NCBI RefSeq assembly: GCF_900167255.1
Contig: NZ_FUYB01000025.1
Span: 1 to 57,397, forward strand
From: Thiothrix eikelboomii
GTDB lineage: Bacteria; Pseudomonadota; Gammaproteobacteria; Thiotrichales; Thiotrichaceae
Direction: 5' to 3'
DNA: 57,397 nucleotides
Shown here piece by piece: positions 18,628 to 27,725 of the stretch. The notes under the pieces were generated by a model. The model was not told where the DNA came from. It saw only the letters and a list, made by a program, of their open reading frames with translations, and made no database searches. Position 1 is the stretch's first letter; each line of letters starts with the position of its first letter. Position numbers and translations under genes: made by a program.

Positions 18628-19473
18628 TTATCCATATTTTGCTAAGAGTGCCTGAATAAATGCGGCACTCTCATGTGGATTGACAGCAGCATTCCGAATT
18701 AACCGCTCAAAGTGGCGGGTTAAGGCTCGAATTTCTTCTAAAGAATTGATCACCACATACATATCACCGACATAAATAACAGCCCGTTGTGAGCCAAATA
18801 CGGTCAGGGGTGCGGAGAAGATCTTACGCCCATCGTATAAAAATAAACGATAACTTGGATAAAGGTCATCCACGAGTTTTTGAATATGCTCTAACTGTTG
18901 GCGGCGTAAAGCCTTAGGCAACTCCTCCCAAATACCGACCCCTTGTGCGAGCAGTTTCAGGCGTTGCAAGGGCAGGCATACTTCCATCTCTGATTCAGTG
19001 ATTCGGTTATAAGCGAGTTGGGAATTGGTTTCGAGTTTGCGAATTTCTATCGGTATCTGAGTGTATTGGCGCTCGTAATCAATCACCTCTTCAATCATCA
19101 GTGAATCGGGAAGGTTAGACGGTACATAGCGGATTTTGTAACCCATCGCATCCCGATGCCATTGCCCTAGTTTGGTATGCTGACCATTGGCGACTTGCTC
19201 GATTTCCATGACCGACGACAGTTCAGAGAGCAAGTGCTCATCTTGAGATAAGCCCAATAACCAATCAATGCTAACTTTATGCGCTTGGGCAATCCGTGAG
19301 AGGGTTTCTGCACGTGGCAGACGTAATAGCTGCTCAGATAGCAATTGGGCTAAGGCTGAGCGGTTCACACCGATGGATTCGGCAAACTGTGCTTTATTCA
19401 TTCCAGAACGTTGAAGCAGTTGCTGCAAGCGCTTTTGAAAAATTTCACCCGTTTCGCGTTTGTGTAAAGGCAT
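18628..19473 (-). CDS. XRE-type HTH transcriptional regulator
   Basis: A 281-residue regulator with an N-terminal Cro/C1-type helix-turn-helix (residues about 10-65: LQQLLQRSGMNKAQFAESIG, VNRSALAQLLSE) followed by a roughly 200-residue C-terminal domain that I cannot assign; it contains a segment resembling a small-ligand sensing fold (VFGSQRAVIYVGDMYVVINS). The frame opens at a TTG seven codons earlier; ATG 19473 is preferred. Divergent from the desaturase, with two palindromes between, so it probably controls that gene and itself. Confidence 0.8.
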   Translation of the reverse strand: MPLHKRETGEIFQKRLQQLLQRSGMNKAQFAESIGVNRSALAQLLSEQLLRLPRAETLSRIAQAHKVSIDWLLGLSQDEHLLSELSSVMEIEQVANGQHTKLGQWHRDAMGYKIRYVPSNLPDSLMIEEVIDYERQYTQIPIEIRKLETNSQLAYNRITESEMEVCLPLQRLKLLAQGVGIWEELPKALRRQQLEHIQKLVDDLYPSYRLFLYDGRKIFSAPLTVFGSQRAVIYVGDMYVVINSLEEIRALTRHFERLIRNAAVNPHESAAFIQALLAKYG

Positions 19474-19542
19474 AAGTGATCTGCTGGATGGCAACTGGAG
19501 GGGCGCTTTAGAGTGACTTAATGCTAGGTATTAGCAACAAAT

Positions 19543-19558
19543 GTTTACTAAAGTAAAC
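19543..19558. promoter_or_regulatory. Candidate operator, GTTTACT-AA-AGTAAAC
   Basis: A perfect inverted repeat with 7-bp arms and a 2-base centre in the 191-base gap between the XRE regulator and the desaturase. Arm length and spacing fit an HTH dimer site. The assignment to this regulator is inference from position. Confidence 0.55.
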
Positions 19559-19571
19559 TTATTTTAGTTTA

Positions 19572-19587
19572 GTTATTCATGAATAAC
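19572..19587. promoter_or_regulatory. Perfect 16-bp palindrome GTTATTCATGAATAAC
   Basis: A perfect palindrome 13 bases after the preceding inverted repeat, in the same divergent promoter region. It shares the GTT...AAC ends with the first site, so both may be contacted by the same protein or by two different regulators. Confidence 0.55.
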
Positions 19588-19664
19588 AAATCTGCCATAG
19601 TGTTGCATAGGCAAGCAAATAGCTGAGCTTTAGAATCTATAAAAAAGATTTAGGGGTTGGCATT

Positions 19665-20549
19665 GTGCAAACAGCATTTAAAAAAATAGAATATCTGACC
19701 TTAAGTTTATTGTTGGGCACTTACCTTAGCTGGGGGCTGTTGACTAGCTTGCATGCGTTACTACCGCTTTGGCTGGTCATACCACTTTTAACGGTATTAC
19801 TGAGTTTTCAGGGTTCTTTGCAGCATGAGGTGATTCATTATCACCCTTTGCCGTGGCAGTCAGTCAATGAATACTTAGCTTCGCCGCCCTTAGTTTTGTA
19901 TTTACCCTTTATTATTTATCGAGATACACATCGGCAGCATCATGTGTTGGAGCATATTAGTGATCCAAGCCAAGACCCTGAGTCAGCTTATGTGACCGCT
20001 GCACAGTGGGCGGCTATGCCTATTTACTTACAGCAGTTACGCAGAATCAACAATACTTTATTAGGCCGGTTCTTGCTTGGCCCTGCTTTAGGTATTACTA
20101 GCTTTTTATGGGCTGAGTTTAAAAAGCTTAAAGCAGGGGATAAATACACGATTCATGCTTGGCTGAGTTATTTGCCTTGGTTATTAGTCGTGGTAGCTTG
20201 GTTGGTGTATTGGCAGTTTCCCTTAGGCTGGTATGTAGTTGCCTGTTATTTTTCTTATTCTTTAACGGCGATTCGGATTTTTGCCGAGCATCAAGCGGTG
20301 GCTATCCCTGAGCAACGAACGGTGGTGGTGGAATCCAATGGGGTATTAAGCTATTTATTTCTGCAGAACAATTTACATGCCGTGCATCATAAATATCCAG
20401 CGCTCCCTTGGTATAAGCTGCGCGCTAAGTATCTGCAAGAACGTGAGGCTATTCTGGAGGAAAATGGCAATTATTGCTTAGCAAGTTATTTCGAGCTATT
20501 TAAACGCTATGCATGGAAGCCGAAAGAAGATGTCGTCCATCCGTTGTAA
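19665..20549 (+). CDS. Membrane fatty acid desaturase-family protein
   Basis: Di-iron membrane enzyme of the fatty acid desaturase/hydroxylase superfamily; substrate unknown. The 294-residue product has the three His boxes HEVIH (54-58), HRQHH (89-93) and HAVHH (238-242) between hydrophobic spans at about 11-48, 73-86 and 168-200. This box spacing is that of acyl-lipid desaturases and carotene hydroxylase/ketolase relatives, which I cannot separate by eye. Starts with GTG. Likely controlled by the divergent XRE regulator. Confidence 0.82.
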   Translation: MQTAFKKIEYLTLSLLLGTYLSWGLLTSLHALLPLWLVIPLLTVLLSFQGSLQHEVIHYHPLPWQSVNEYLASPPLVLYLPFIIYRDTHRQHHVLEHISDPSQDPESAYVTAAQWAAMPIYLQQLRRINNTLLGRFLLGPALGITSFLWAEFKKLKAGDKYTIHAWLSYLPWLLVVVAWLVYWQFPLGWYVVACYFSYSLTAIRIFAEHQAVAIPEQRTVVVESNGVLSYLFLQNNLHAVHHKYPALPWYKLRAKYLQEREAILEENGNYCLASYFELFKRYAWKPKEDVVHPL

Positions 20550-20646
20550 AGCTAAAGCCACTGTTTTTGGTTTGTTCGAATAAAGCCCCCCATTTCACCA
20601 AACTGCCTTAAGTTCACCCAGTCACTGAAACCCGAGAATCAATCGT

Positions 20647-21444
20647 TTAATGCTGCCGAAACTCCCTACTCAACTGATAACTCTGGCGCATAAACTCATA
20701 ATCCTGATCATGGGCAGTGACTAAATTATTCAAACCTGCTGACTTAAAGTTTGCCAGCCCCTTGGATTGATTCAAGGCTAATAAAGCGTGGCGTATAGCT
20801 TGAGTCGTTACTGTATCAACCGATTGGTGCATGACCAAGGGTGGAGTAGGCGCAGGATTAATCGGTGCGATAGATACCAGCTGCTTGAGTACCGCTTGCA
20901 TGTCTGGCTTGTCTGACTGCAGCCAATAATCAAATACTGTGCAATCAATCGCCGCGACATCGGCCTCACCGTTGGCAAGCATACGCATAGAATTAGAATG
21001 TGAGCCACTTTCGAGTACCGTTGCAAATACAGGTGGCCTTGCTAGTTTTGCCCAATGCGCCCATAAAGCATGCTTACCTGAGTAAGAGTCTGGATCATTA
21101 ATCACCAAACGCTTACCTTGTAAATCAGCGATTGACTGCATGGCACTAGTTCGCCGCACCACTAAATAAGAATAATACAGAGGCTGCTCGTGTCCGGCAA
21201 AAATCGGCTTAGCTAACACTTGATAGCGGGGCTGTTGGTCTTGTTGCAGGGTATAGAGTAGGCCACAGATCCAACCCATTTGGATCTCACCCATTGCGAG
21301 TTGCTGGCTCGCGGCTAACCAAGGTGTAGTGCGATCAAACTGTACCTGAATCCCGGTCTGCTCGCTTAAATAAGCCGCGAGCAGCTCACAAATCGGATAG
21401 GTATTTTCTCCTAAACAAGAAATCAGCGTGATACTTTTAGCCAT
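20647..21444 (-). CDS. PhnD-like phosphonate/amine binding protein, cytosolic form
   Basis: A 265-residue protein of the PhnD/SsuA type-2 periplasmic-binding fold: N-terminal LISCLGENTYPICELLAAYL, the central QGKRLVINDPDSYSGKHALW, and ANGEADVAAIDCTVFDYW. It has no signal peptide or lipobox, so it should stay in the cytoplasm unless exported by another route. It follows the dehydrogenase gene directly (TAAATG junction) as the last gene of the TetR-controlled operon. No permease or ATPase accompanies it. Ligand unknown; a pathway intermediate is possible. Confidence 0.75.
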   Translation of the reverse strand: MAKSITLISCLGENTYPICELLAAYLSEQTGIQVQFDRTTPWLAASQQLAMGEIQMGWICGLLYTLQQDQQPRYQVLAKPIFAGHEQPLYYSYLVVRRTSAMQSIADLQGKRLVINDPDSYSGKHALWAHWAKLARPPVFATVLESGSHSNSMRMLANGEADVAAIDCTVFDYWLQSDKPDMQAVLKQLVSIAPINPAPTPPLVMHQSVDTVTTQAIRHALLALNQSKGLANFKSAGLNNLVTAHDQDYEFMRQSYQLSREFRQH

Positions 21445-23862
21445 TTAGGCTCGCAAATAAATAAGTTGTGGGTCAAATAAAGCTTCTGTAATCACCTTGG
21501 CTGGGCGCTGGTTACCGAGCAATTCAATCTCCACTTCAGTCCCTGCTTGAATCAATTCGGGCGGCAAAAAGCCAATCGCGACTGATTGCTGTGCCCAATG
21601 TGCATAACCACCCGAAGTCACTGAACCGACGATTTTACCCTGATGCCAAATCGGCTCATCACCGTGCACATCCGCATCGTTGGTATCGACAATCAAGGTA
21701 GTGAGTTTGCGTTTAACGCCGTGTGCTTTCTCTGCCAAAACCGCCGCTTTACCAATAAAATCAACTGGTTTGTTATAGGCTACAAAGCGACTCAAGCCGG
21801 TTTCTAGTGGTGTATAGTCGGGCTTAAATTCACGCAGCCATGAACCAAAACTTTTCTCTAGGCGCAGGCTCATCATCGCCCGCATCCCGAAAGGCTTGAG
21901 GTTGAACGCTTGGCCTGCTTCGGAGAGTGCCGCGTATAAAGCGAGCTGCTGACTATTATCCACATAAATTTCATAGCCTTGATCACCCGTATAACTCACG
22001 CGCTGGACGATAGCATCACATAGACCAACTTCACCTTGACGCACGCCCATGAAGGGGAGGGCTGCTGTGCTCAGATCAATATTTGTGATCTTGCTTAAAA
22101 GGGTGCGTGCATTCGGTCCGGCAATTTGGAAACCAAGGCGTTGGAGGGAAATATTGCTCAGTTCAACGCCAGACTCGGGTAAATGCTGCTCAAACCAACG
22201 TTGATGATAGGCCTGTGCTCCATAAGAGGCCGTCAGTTGAAAATGGTTGTCACCTAAGCAGCTAATCGTGAAATCACCAATAATCCGCCCTTTCGGACTC
22301 AGTAGCGGCGATAAACTCAAACGTCCGATCTCTGGAAGCTTGCCTGCCATCATGCCATCCAGCCAGTCTCGTGCTTTTGCACCCGTGACTAGAAATTTAC
22401 TGAAATTGTGAATCTCATTAATACCAACATTATGACGCACATTGCGACATTCTTCGCCTACCGTGTCAAAAGCATTGGAACGCATGAAGGTTGGCGTTTC
22501 ATAGCGTGGCTCGCCTTCACGCGCAAAATAGTTCACATGCTCTAGACCATAGCCTTGTCCAAATACCGCACCTTGTTCTTGCCAAATAGGATACATGGGT
22601 GTGGTATGCAAGGGGCGACCTGCAGGGCGTTCTTCATTCGGAAAGGAAATCGAGAAACGTTTCTGATAGTTTTCAGTGACTTTTCTGCGTGTATAAGCAC
22701 GGGTCGCAAATCGGCCAAAGCGTGCTACATCCATCGCGAAGACATCACGAGTCGGTTCACCTTCGATCATCCACTCGGCAAGGGTTAAACCCACTCCACC
22801 GCCTTGGCTAAAGCCCGCCATTACCGCGCAGGCTGACCAGAAATTACGTAAGCCACCCACAGGGCCGACTAATGGATTGCCATCGGGGGCAAACGTGAAA
22901 GGGCCATTGATAATGGTTTTAATCCCCGCCCTAGCCAATACCGGATAGCGCTGGCAAGCAAACTCTAGGGATTCACTGATTCGGTCTAATTGATTAGGCA
23001 AGAGCTCATGGCCGAAATCCCATGAGGTTTCACCGACAGCCCAAGGATCACAACGCTGTTCATAAAAGCCAATCACTAAGCCACGCCCTTCTTGACGTAG
23101 ATAGCTTTCACCTGCTGGATCCATCACATGCGGCAATTCTGAAGCGTGATTATAAACTTCAGGAATATCGTCAGTGACTAAATATTGATGCTCCATCGGA
23201 TGCAGGGGCAATTCAATCCCTACCATCCGCCCAACTTCACGCGCCCACAATCCTGCCGCATTCACGACATGTTCGGCGATAATAGAACCTTTATTGGTAA
23301 TGATCTCCCAACTACCATCAGAGCGTGGATTTAGAGCACTAACATGGGTATGTAGATAGACCTCTGCCCCTTGTTTTTTGGCGGCGATTGCATAAGCATG
23401 GGTGGTGCCATAAGGGTCGAGGTGGCCATCTAAAGGATCATATAAGCCACCGATTACGCCATCGGTATGGGTAATTGGCGAGAGTTTGCGGATTTCATCA
23501 GGGCCAATGATTTCAGTCTGTAAGCCCATGTATTGATGTTTGGCACGTTCCGCTTTGAGATAATCCATCCGTTCTGGTGTGGTGGCTAAAGTAATCCCAC
23601 CGACATGATGCAGGCCACAGGCTTGCCCCGAAATTTGCTCTAATTCACGATACAGCTTGATGGTATAGCCTTGCAGTGCCGCCATATTGGTATCAGCATT
23701 GAGCGTATGAAACCCGCCGGCTGCATGCCAAGTCGAACCAGAGGTGAGTTCTGAGCGTTCAATTAAGACTACCTCGGTCCAACCTAATTTCGTCAGGTGA
23801 TAGAGCACACTAGCACCGACGACACCACCACCAATGACGGCTACTCGTACATGAGATTTCAT
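21445..23862 (-). CDS. Dimethylglycine/sarcosine dehydrogenase-like flavoprotein
   Basis: An 805-residue fusion of a DAO-type FAD domain (residues 1-390) and a GcvT-like aminomethyltransferase domain (about 420-805). The Rossmann motif is VIGGGVVGAS (9-18). His46 in STWHAAGG is the residue that carries covalent FAD in dimethylglycine and sarcosine dehydrogenases. The C-terminal half has TGDQGYEIYV and RLEKSFGSWLREF, the folate-binding GcvT region. Expected to oxidise an N-methyl group and pass the carbon to tetrahydrofolate. Second gene of the MttB-led operon. The precise amine is not shown. Confidence 0.86.
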   Translation of the reverse strand: MKSHVRVAVIGGGVVGASVLYHLTKLGWTEVVLIERSELTSGSTWHAAGGFHTLNADTNMAALQGYTIKLYRELEQISGQACGLHHVGGITLATTPERMDYLKAERAKHQYMGLQTEIIGPDEIRKLSPITHTDGVIGGLYDPLDGHLDPYGTTHAYAIAAKKQGAEVYLHTHVSALNPRSDGSWEIITNKGSIIAEHVVNAAGLWAREVGRMVGIELPLHPMEHQYLVTDDIPEVYNHASELPHVMDPAGESYLRQEGRGLVIGFYEQRCDPWAVGETSWDFGHELLPNQLDRISESLEFACQRYPVLARAGIKTIINGPFTFAPDGNPLVGPVGGLRNFWSACAVMAGFSQGGGVGLTLAEWMIEGEPTRDVFAMDVARFGRFATRAYTRRKVTENYQKRFSISFPNEERPAGRPLHTTPMYPIWQEQGAVFGQGYGLEHVNYFAREGEPRYETPTFMRSNAFDTVGEECRNVRHNVGINEIHNFSKFLVTGAKARDWLDGMMAGKLPEIGRLSLSPLLSPKGRIIGDFTISCLGDNHFQLTASYGAQAYHQRWFEQHLPESGVELSNISLQRLGFQIAGPNARTLLSKITNIDLSTAALPFMGVRQGEVGLCDAIVQRVSYTGDQGYEIYVDNSQQLALYAALSEAGQAFNLKPFGMRAMMSLRLEKSFGSWLREFKPDYTPLETGLSRFVAYNKPVDFIGKAAVLAEKAHGVKRKLTTLIVDTNDADVHGDEPIWHQGKIVGSVTSGGYAHWAQQSVAIGFLPPELIQAGTEVEIELLGNQRPAKVITEALFDPQLIYLRA

Positions 23863-23878
23863 AATCTATCCTCAAGCC

Positions 23879-25459
23879 TTAAAAATCGGTTGCCACTCCA
23901 CCTTCGCGTTTCCGGCGGGCAACAAAATCCTCTAGTTCTTCGCGGATCGCAACGTCTAAAGCGGGTGGCTCGTAAGTGTGTAAAATCTGTTGATACAGAC
24001 GATGAGCATGTTCATAGGCGGTGGGGCTGCCGGCTTCTTGCCAAGTTTCGAAATTGCGCCAATCAGAAATCAGTGGGGCATAGAAGGCCTGTTTGTAACG
24101 CGCTATCGTATGGGCTGTACCAAAATAATGCCCACCAGGGCCGACATCTTTGACCGCTTCGAGGGCAAGACTGGCCTCATCCACGGTCACGCCTTGCAAG
24201 TACACAGCCATCATCTGCAAAAGATCAGCATCAATCATCATCTTTTCAAACGAAGCACATAAGCCACCTTCTAACCAGCCCGCACCATGCATCAGGAAGT
24301 TAGTTCCACCCATAATCGCCCCCCACAAAGCCATCGTCGATTCATAAGCGGCTTGGGCATCCACTGTATTCGCGGCACAGACATTCGAGGAGCGAAAAGG
24401 AATTTTATAATGGCGTGCGAGTTGCCCGCTGATTTGTGCAGCTTGCACATATTCCGGCGTACCAAAAGCAGGTGCACCCGATTTCATATCGACATTAGAG
24501 GTAAAGCCACCATACACTGCCGGAGCGCCCCGCCGCACCATTTGCGTAAAGGCAATCCCTGCTAAGGCTTCCGCATTTTGTTGGGCAAGCGCACCTGCAA
24601 GCGTGACCGGTGCCATCGCACCTGCGAGCGTAAAGGGTGTGAGCATCACGACCTGATTACGCGCTGACATTTCCATAATGCCTTGTAGCATGGGTTGATC
24701 TAAGCGTAGCGGTGAGCTGGTATTGATGATGGTAAATAGACTGGGATCTTGCTCAAGCTGCTCATGACTAATGCCGCGTGCTATCCGTGCAATTTCAATC
24801 CCATCACGATTTCGCTGCCGCCCTAAAGAATAAGCATGAAACACTTTATCAGTGAGGGTTACACAATCTGCCAAGCAATCTAAATGGCGAACCGAAGCGT
24901 GTAGATCCACCGGTTCTACTGGATACCCGCCCGTAAAGTGCAGAATGTTTAAACTCTGCATCAAGCGCAGGAAATTACGATAATCTGTTTGATTACCCGC
25001 CCGCCGTCCGCCGTCTAAGCTGCTCGCATTGGGAGCGCTGGCAACCGTGCCAAAGTTGGTAAAATTTTTGCCGATGTGTAGATTATGGTCGGGATTGCGG
25101 GCGTGCAAAGTAAAACTTTCCGGCACGCTGGCCATGTAATCCATAATCAAATGTCGGTCAAAATGCACCCGATGACTGCCTGCTGTGACCTTGGCTCCGG
25201 CCTTAGCCATGAGCTCGCGTGCATCTTCATCCAGTACATCCATCCCAACTTCTTCAAGGATACGCATCGAGGTATCGTGAATTAATTCGATTTGCTCAGC
25301 GTTGATGATTTCGATGGGCTGATAGGGATTTTTTAAAGTTTGCCAAGGGAGTTGGTGTAACTGCCCGCTAGCCTGCGTTTCAGCGTGGCGTTGCTTGGTG
25401 CGGCGCGGACGAGTTTTAGACGATCCAGCTTCAGCGGAAAGATCCTGTTCTTGACTCAT
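23879..25459 (-). CDS. MttB-family (COG5598-like) methyltransferase homologue
   Basis: A 526-residue homologue of the trimethylamine methyltransferase family. True MttB uses pyrrolysine at an in-frame amber codon; this frame has none, so it is of the non-Pyl type known to act on quaternary amines such as glycine betaine. The body shows DEDARELMAKAGAKV, PVEPVDLHASVRHLDCLADC and HGAGWLEGGLCASFEKMMID, characteristic of the family. Start chosen at ATG 25459 behind GGAGAG; the frame opens 12 codons earlier. No cognate corrinoid protein is encoded nearby, which is unusual. Confidence 0.85.
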   Translation of the reverse strand: MSQEQDLSAEAGSSKTRPRRTKQRHAETQASGQLHQLPWQTLKNPYQPIEIINAEQIELIHDTSMRILEEVGMDVLDEDARELMAKAGAKVTAGSHRVHFDRHLIMDYMASVPESFTLHARNPDHNLHIGKNFTNFGTVASAPNASSLDGGRRAGNQTDYRNFLRLMQSLNILHFTGGYPVEPVDLHASVRHLDCLADCVTLTDKVFHAYSLGRQRNRDGIEIARIARGISHEQLEQDPSLFTIINTSSPLRLDQPMLQGIMEMSARNQVVMLTPFTLAGAMAPVTLAGALAQQNAEALAGIAFTQMVRRGAPAVYGGFTSNVDMKSGAPAFGTPEYVQAAQISGQLARHYKIPFRSSNVCAANTVDAQAAYESTMALWGAIMGGTNFLMHGAGWLEGGLCASFEKMMIDADLLQMMAVYLQGVTVDEASLALEAVKDVGPGGHYFGTAHTIARYKQAFYAPLISDWRNFETWQEAGSPTAYEHAHRLYQQILHTYEPPALDVAIREELEDFVARRKREGGVATDF

Positions 25460-25520
25460 ACAATACACTCTCCAATGAAATAGCTTGAGCATCAATCAGA
25501 GTGTGACTGAAGCGAGTCGA

Positions 25521-26141
25521 TCACTCCGAGTTTTTTGGCAGTGTCTTTGCAAGATACTGCTGGAAGCGGGTTTCGTCGATTTGTTCGCCTGTAAAAACCC
25601 AGAAATAATCGCGATACAGTTTTAAACGTGCGGGCAAGGCTTCACCCAACTCTAAAGCGTAATAGCCCACCTGCGTAAAATAAAATACCCGCGCCCGAAT
25701 CATTGCCTCGGTGTGTTGACAGCCATGTTCTTTAAACATGGTCTGGAAAGCATTTAGACGCTTTTGATCTTCTTCATGAACGAGTTGGCAGATATTGGCA
25801 TCATGATGCCCCCAATTGCGCATCGCAGCATCTAAGGCTGGATCGAACAGGTTTTCATTCGTCCAACAATCAGCAATCGCTAGCATCCGATCGGTGAAAT
25901 CCTGACTGCTCGCACAAGCCGCTAGCAATTCACCGGTATTTTTTTGCTGCCAGACTTCAATTAAAGCCTGTAGTAATTCATTGCGACTTTTGAAATGCCA
26001 ATAAAAGCTTCCCCGCGTAATCCCTAGCTTTTCAGCTAGAGTCAGGACGCGCACCCGTTCTACACCCTCTTGTGTAAGCACCGTGTACGCGGCCTTAATC
26101 CAGTCTTGACGTTCTAGGCTAGCGCGGTTTTCATCGCTCAT
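25521..26141 (-). CDS. TetR-family transcriptional regulator
   Basis: A 206-residue one-component repressor with an N-terminal TetR HTH (LTLAEKLGITRGSFYWHFKSRNELL, given here in two parts: LTLAEKLGITRG and SFYWHFKS) and a helical ligand domain. The frame also opens at 26174, but that codon lies inside the inverted repeat and promoter, so ATG 26141 is more likely. It starts the minus-strand operon tetR-mttB-dehydrogenase-phnD and probably represses both sides of the divergent region. Inducer presumably the methylated amine. Confidence 0.85.
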   Translation of the reverse strand: MSDENRASLERQDWIKAAYTVLTQEGVERVRVLTLAEKLGITRGSFYWHFKSRNELLQALIEVWQQKNTGELLAACASSQDFTDRMLAIADCWTNENLFDPALDAAMRNWGHHDANICQLVHEEDQKRLNAFQTMFKEHGCQHTEAMIRARVFYFTQVGYYALELGEALPARLKLYRDYFWVFTGEQIDETRFQQYLAKTLPKNSE

Positions 26142-26169
26142 ACCTTGTTCTCTACTCTCTCTGGTGTCT

Positions 26170-26213
26170 AACATACACTATTGTATTGACAAGTCCAAAC
26201 ACTAATGTATGTT
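26170..26213. promoter_or_regulatory. Divergent promoters with TetR-type operator half-sites
   Basis: AACATACACTA (26170-26180) and TAATGTATGTT (26203-26213) are inverted with one mismatch. On the plus strand TTGACA (26186) lies 16 bases before TATGTT (26208-26213). On the minus strand TTGGAC lies 17 bases before TATGTT (26175-26170). Thus each operator arm covers one -10 element, a layout that would let one bound repressor close both promoters. Confidence 0.6.
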
Positions 26214-26277
26214 GAGGCTAAAAAATTTAAAACCCACTATCCATCTCTAGCTAATCGCTAGTAAGGAGCTTGGCAAC

Positions 26278-27582
26278 ATGAGCAAACAGTATGATGCAAT
26301 CATTATCGGGGCTGGCATTATTGGCAGCGCGATTGGCTTAGAGTTAGCCCGCCGAGGCTGGAAAACGCTGAATGTCGATAAACAGGGCGCAGCCGGTTTT
26401 GGTTCAACCTCCAACTCTAGCGCAATTATTCGTACCTATTACTCCACCTTAGATGGTAGCGCAATGGCTTACGAAGGCTATCATTATTGGCGGGATTGGG
26501 CGAAATATGTGGGGGTTGACGATGAATCCGGCTTAGCACAGTTTCGGGAATGCGGCTGTTTAGTGATGAAAACAGAGCATAATGGTTATTTAGCCAAAGC
26601 GATGCAGCTTTCTAAGGAGTTAGGCATTCCTTATCGGGAAGTAAGCCCTGAAGAATTGCAACAATTCATTCCGGGGTATGATGCGCGTCTGTATTACCCA
26701 CCTAAACGGCCTGATCAAGACGGCTTTGCAGAGCCAACAATCGGTACTTTGCGGGGGGCAGTACATTGGCCAAAAGGTGGCTATGTGAATGATCCTCAAT
26801 TGGCGGCGCATAATTTACAACGAGCTGCTGAGGCAGCAGGTGGAGCTTTCCGCTTCAATGCTGAAGTCGTTGCGATTCGTCAAGCGCAGGGGCGAGTGGC
26901 TGGCATTACCTTAAAGAATGGTGAGCAGATTGATTCACCCGTGGTCGTGAATGTCGGTGGTCCTCACTCATCCAAAATCAATGCTCTAGTTGGTTTAGCG
27001 GATAAAATGAAGATGACTACCCGTGCGTTACGCCAAGAAATTCCCTATGTACCACCACCCCCGCATTATGATTATACGAAACTGGGGATGGTGACCTCAG
27101 ATAGTGATGTGGCGGTGTATAGCCGTCCGGCCAGCGGTGGCATGATGTTGTTAGGCAGTGAAGATCCCGAGTGTGATCCGAAAGAATGGGTGGATCCTGA
27201 TACGATGAACCGTGATCTGACTGAGCAGGCAGTCACGCATATTATGCGGATGGCACAGCGTTACCCAGAGTTAGGTATTTCCAATCAAGTACGTGGCACA
27301 GTGGAGGCTTATGATGTCACTGAAGATTGGATACCGATTTACGATAAAACCGATTTGCCCGGTTATTACCTTGCGATTGGTACGAGCGGCAATCAGTTTA
27401 AGAATACCGCCGTGGCGGGCAAAATGATGGCTACCTTGATTATCGCCTGTGAAGCAGGGCAGGATCATGATCAAGATCCAGTGCAATATACGATGGAGTA
27501 TTTAGGGCGCACCGTGAGTATTGGTTTCTATTCACGCAATCGGAAGATTAATCAAGAGAGTAGTTTTTCGGTGTTGGGGTAG
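26278..27582 (+). CDS. FAD-dependent DAO-type oxidoreductase (sarcosine oxidase beta-like)
   Basis: A 434-residue flavoprotein with the N-terminal dinucleotide motif IIGAGIIGSAIGLELARRG and a DAO domain through ITRGTVEAYDVTEDW-like and GTSGNQFKNTAVAG segments near the C-terminus. Most similar in layout to SoxB/GlyOx-type enzymes that oxidise N-methyl or secondary amines. AAGGAG precedes the ATG. Divergent from tetR and driven from the shared promoter region; probably part of the same catabolic route. Its 3' end borders the accessory island. Confidence 0.82.
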   Translation: MSKQYDAIIIGAGIIGSAIGLELARRGWKTLNVDKQGAAGFGSTSNSSAIIRTYYSTLDGSAMAYEGYHYWRDWAKYVGVDDESGLAQFRECGCLVMKTEHNGYLAKAMQLSKELGIPYREVSPEELQQFIPGYDARLYYPPKRPDQDGFAEPTIGTLRGAVHWPKGGYVNDPQLAAHNLQRAAEAAGGAFRFNAEVVAIRQAQGRVAGITLKNGEQIDSPVVVNVGGPHSSKINALVGLADKMKMTTRALRQEIPYVPPPPHYDYTKLGMVTSDSDVAVYSRPASGGMMLLGSEDPECDPKEWVDPDTMNRDLTEQAVTHIMRMAQRYPELGISNQVRGTVEAYDVTEDWIPIYDKTDLPGYYLAIGTSGNQFKNTAVAGKMMATLIIACEAGQDHDQDPVQYTMEYLGRTVSIGFYSRNRKINQESSFSVLG

Positions 27583-27725
27583 GGTAGAGCGACACGGCGA
27601 ATGCGTAGATTTATCCGTTCTGATGTGATGATTTCCTCAACATAGCTTTCTGCATAGACAGGTAACGCTACAACGGCAACTTCTATCAAACTCAGATAGG
27701 CTTCTAACAACTCATGCAGCCGCAC
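27552..27725 (-). pseudogene. Truncated toxin-like fragment downstream of a small antitoxin
   Basis: A 57-codon GTG frame overlapping the preceding antitoxin-like gene by 14 bases, the coupling typical of toxin-antitoxin operons. Its first ~45 residues (LHELLEAYLSLIEVAVVALP, then YVEEIITSERINLRIRR) look like the N-terminus of a small toxin, possibly of the TumE/DUF6516-like group. The rest is replaced by antisense of the flavoprotein gene end (from 27582 down), so the toxin is cut off. The breakpoint marks the left boundary of the island. Family assignment is tentative. Confidence 0.45.

Noticed and set aside
23879..25459. Pyrrolysine-dependent trimethylamine methyltransferase
   Set aside because: The frame contains no internal amber codon, so the MttB homologue is of the non-Pyl type.
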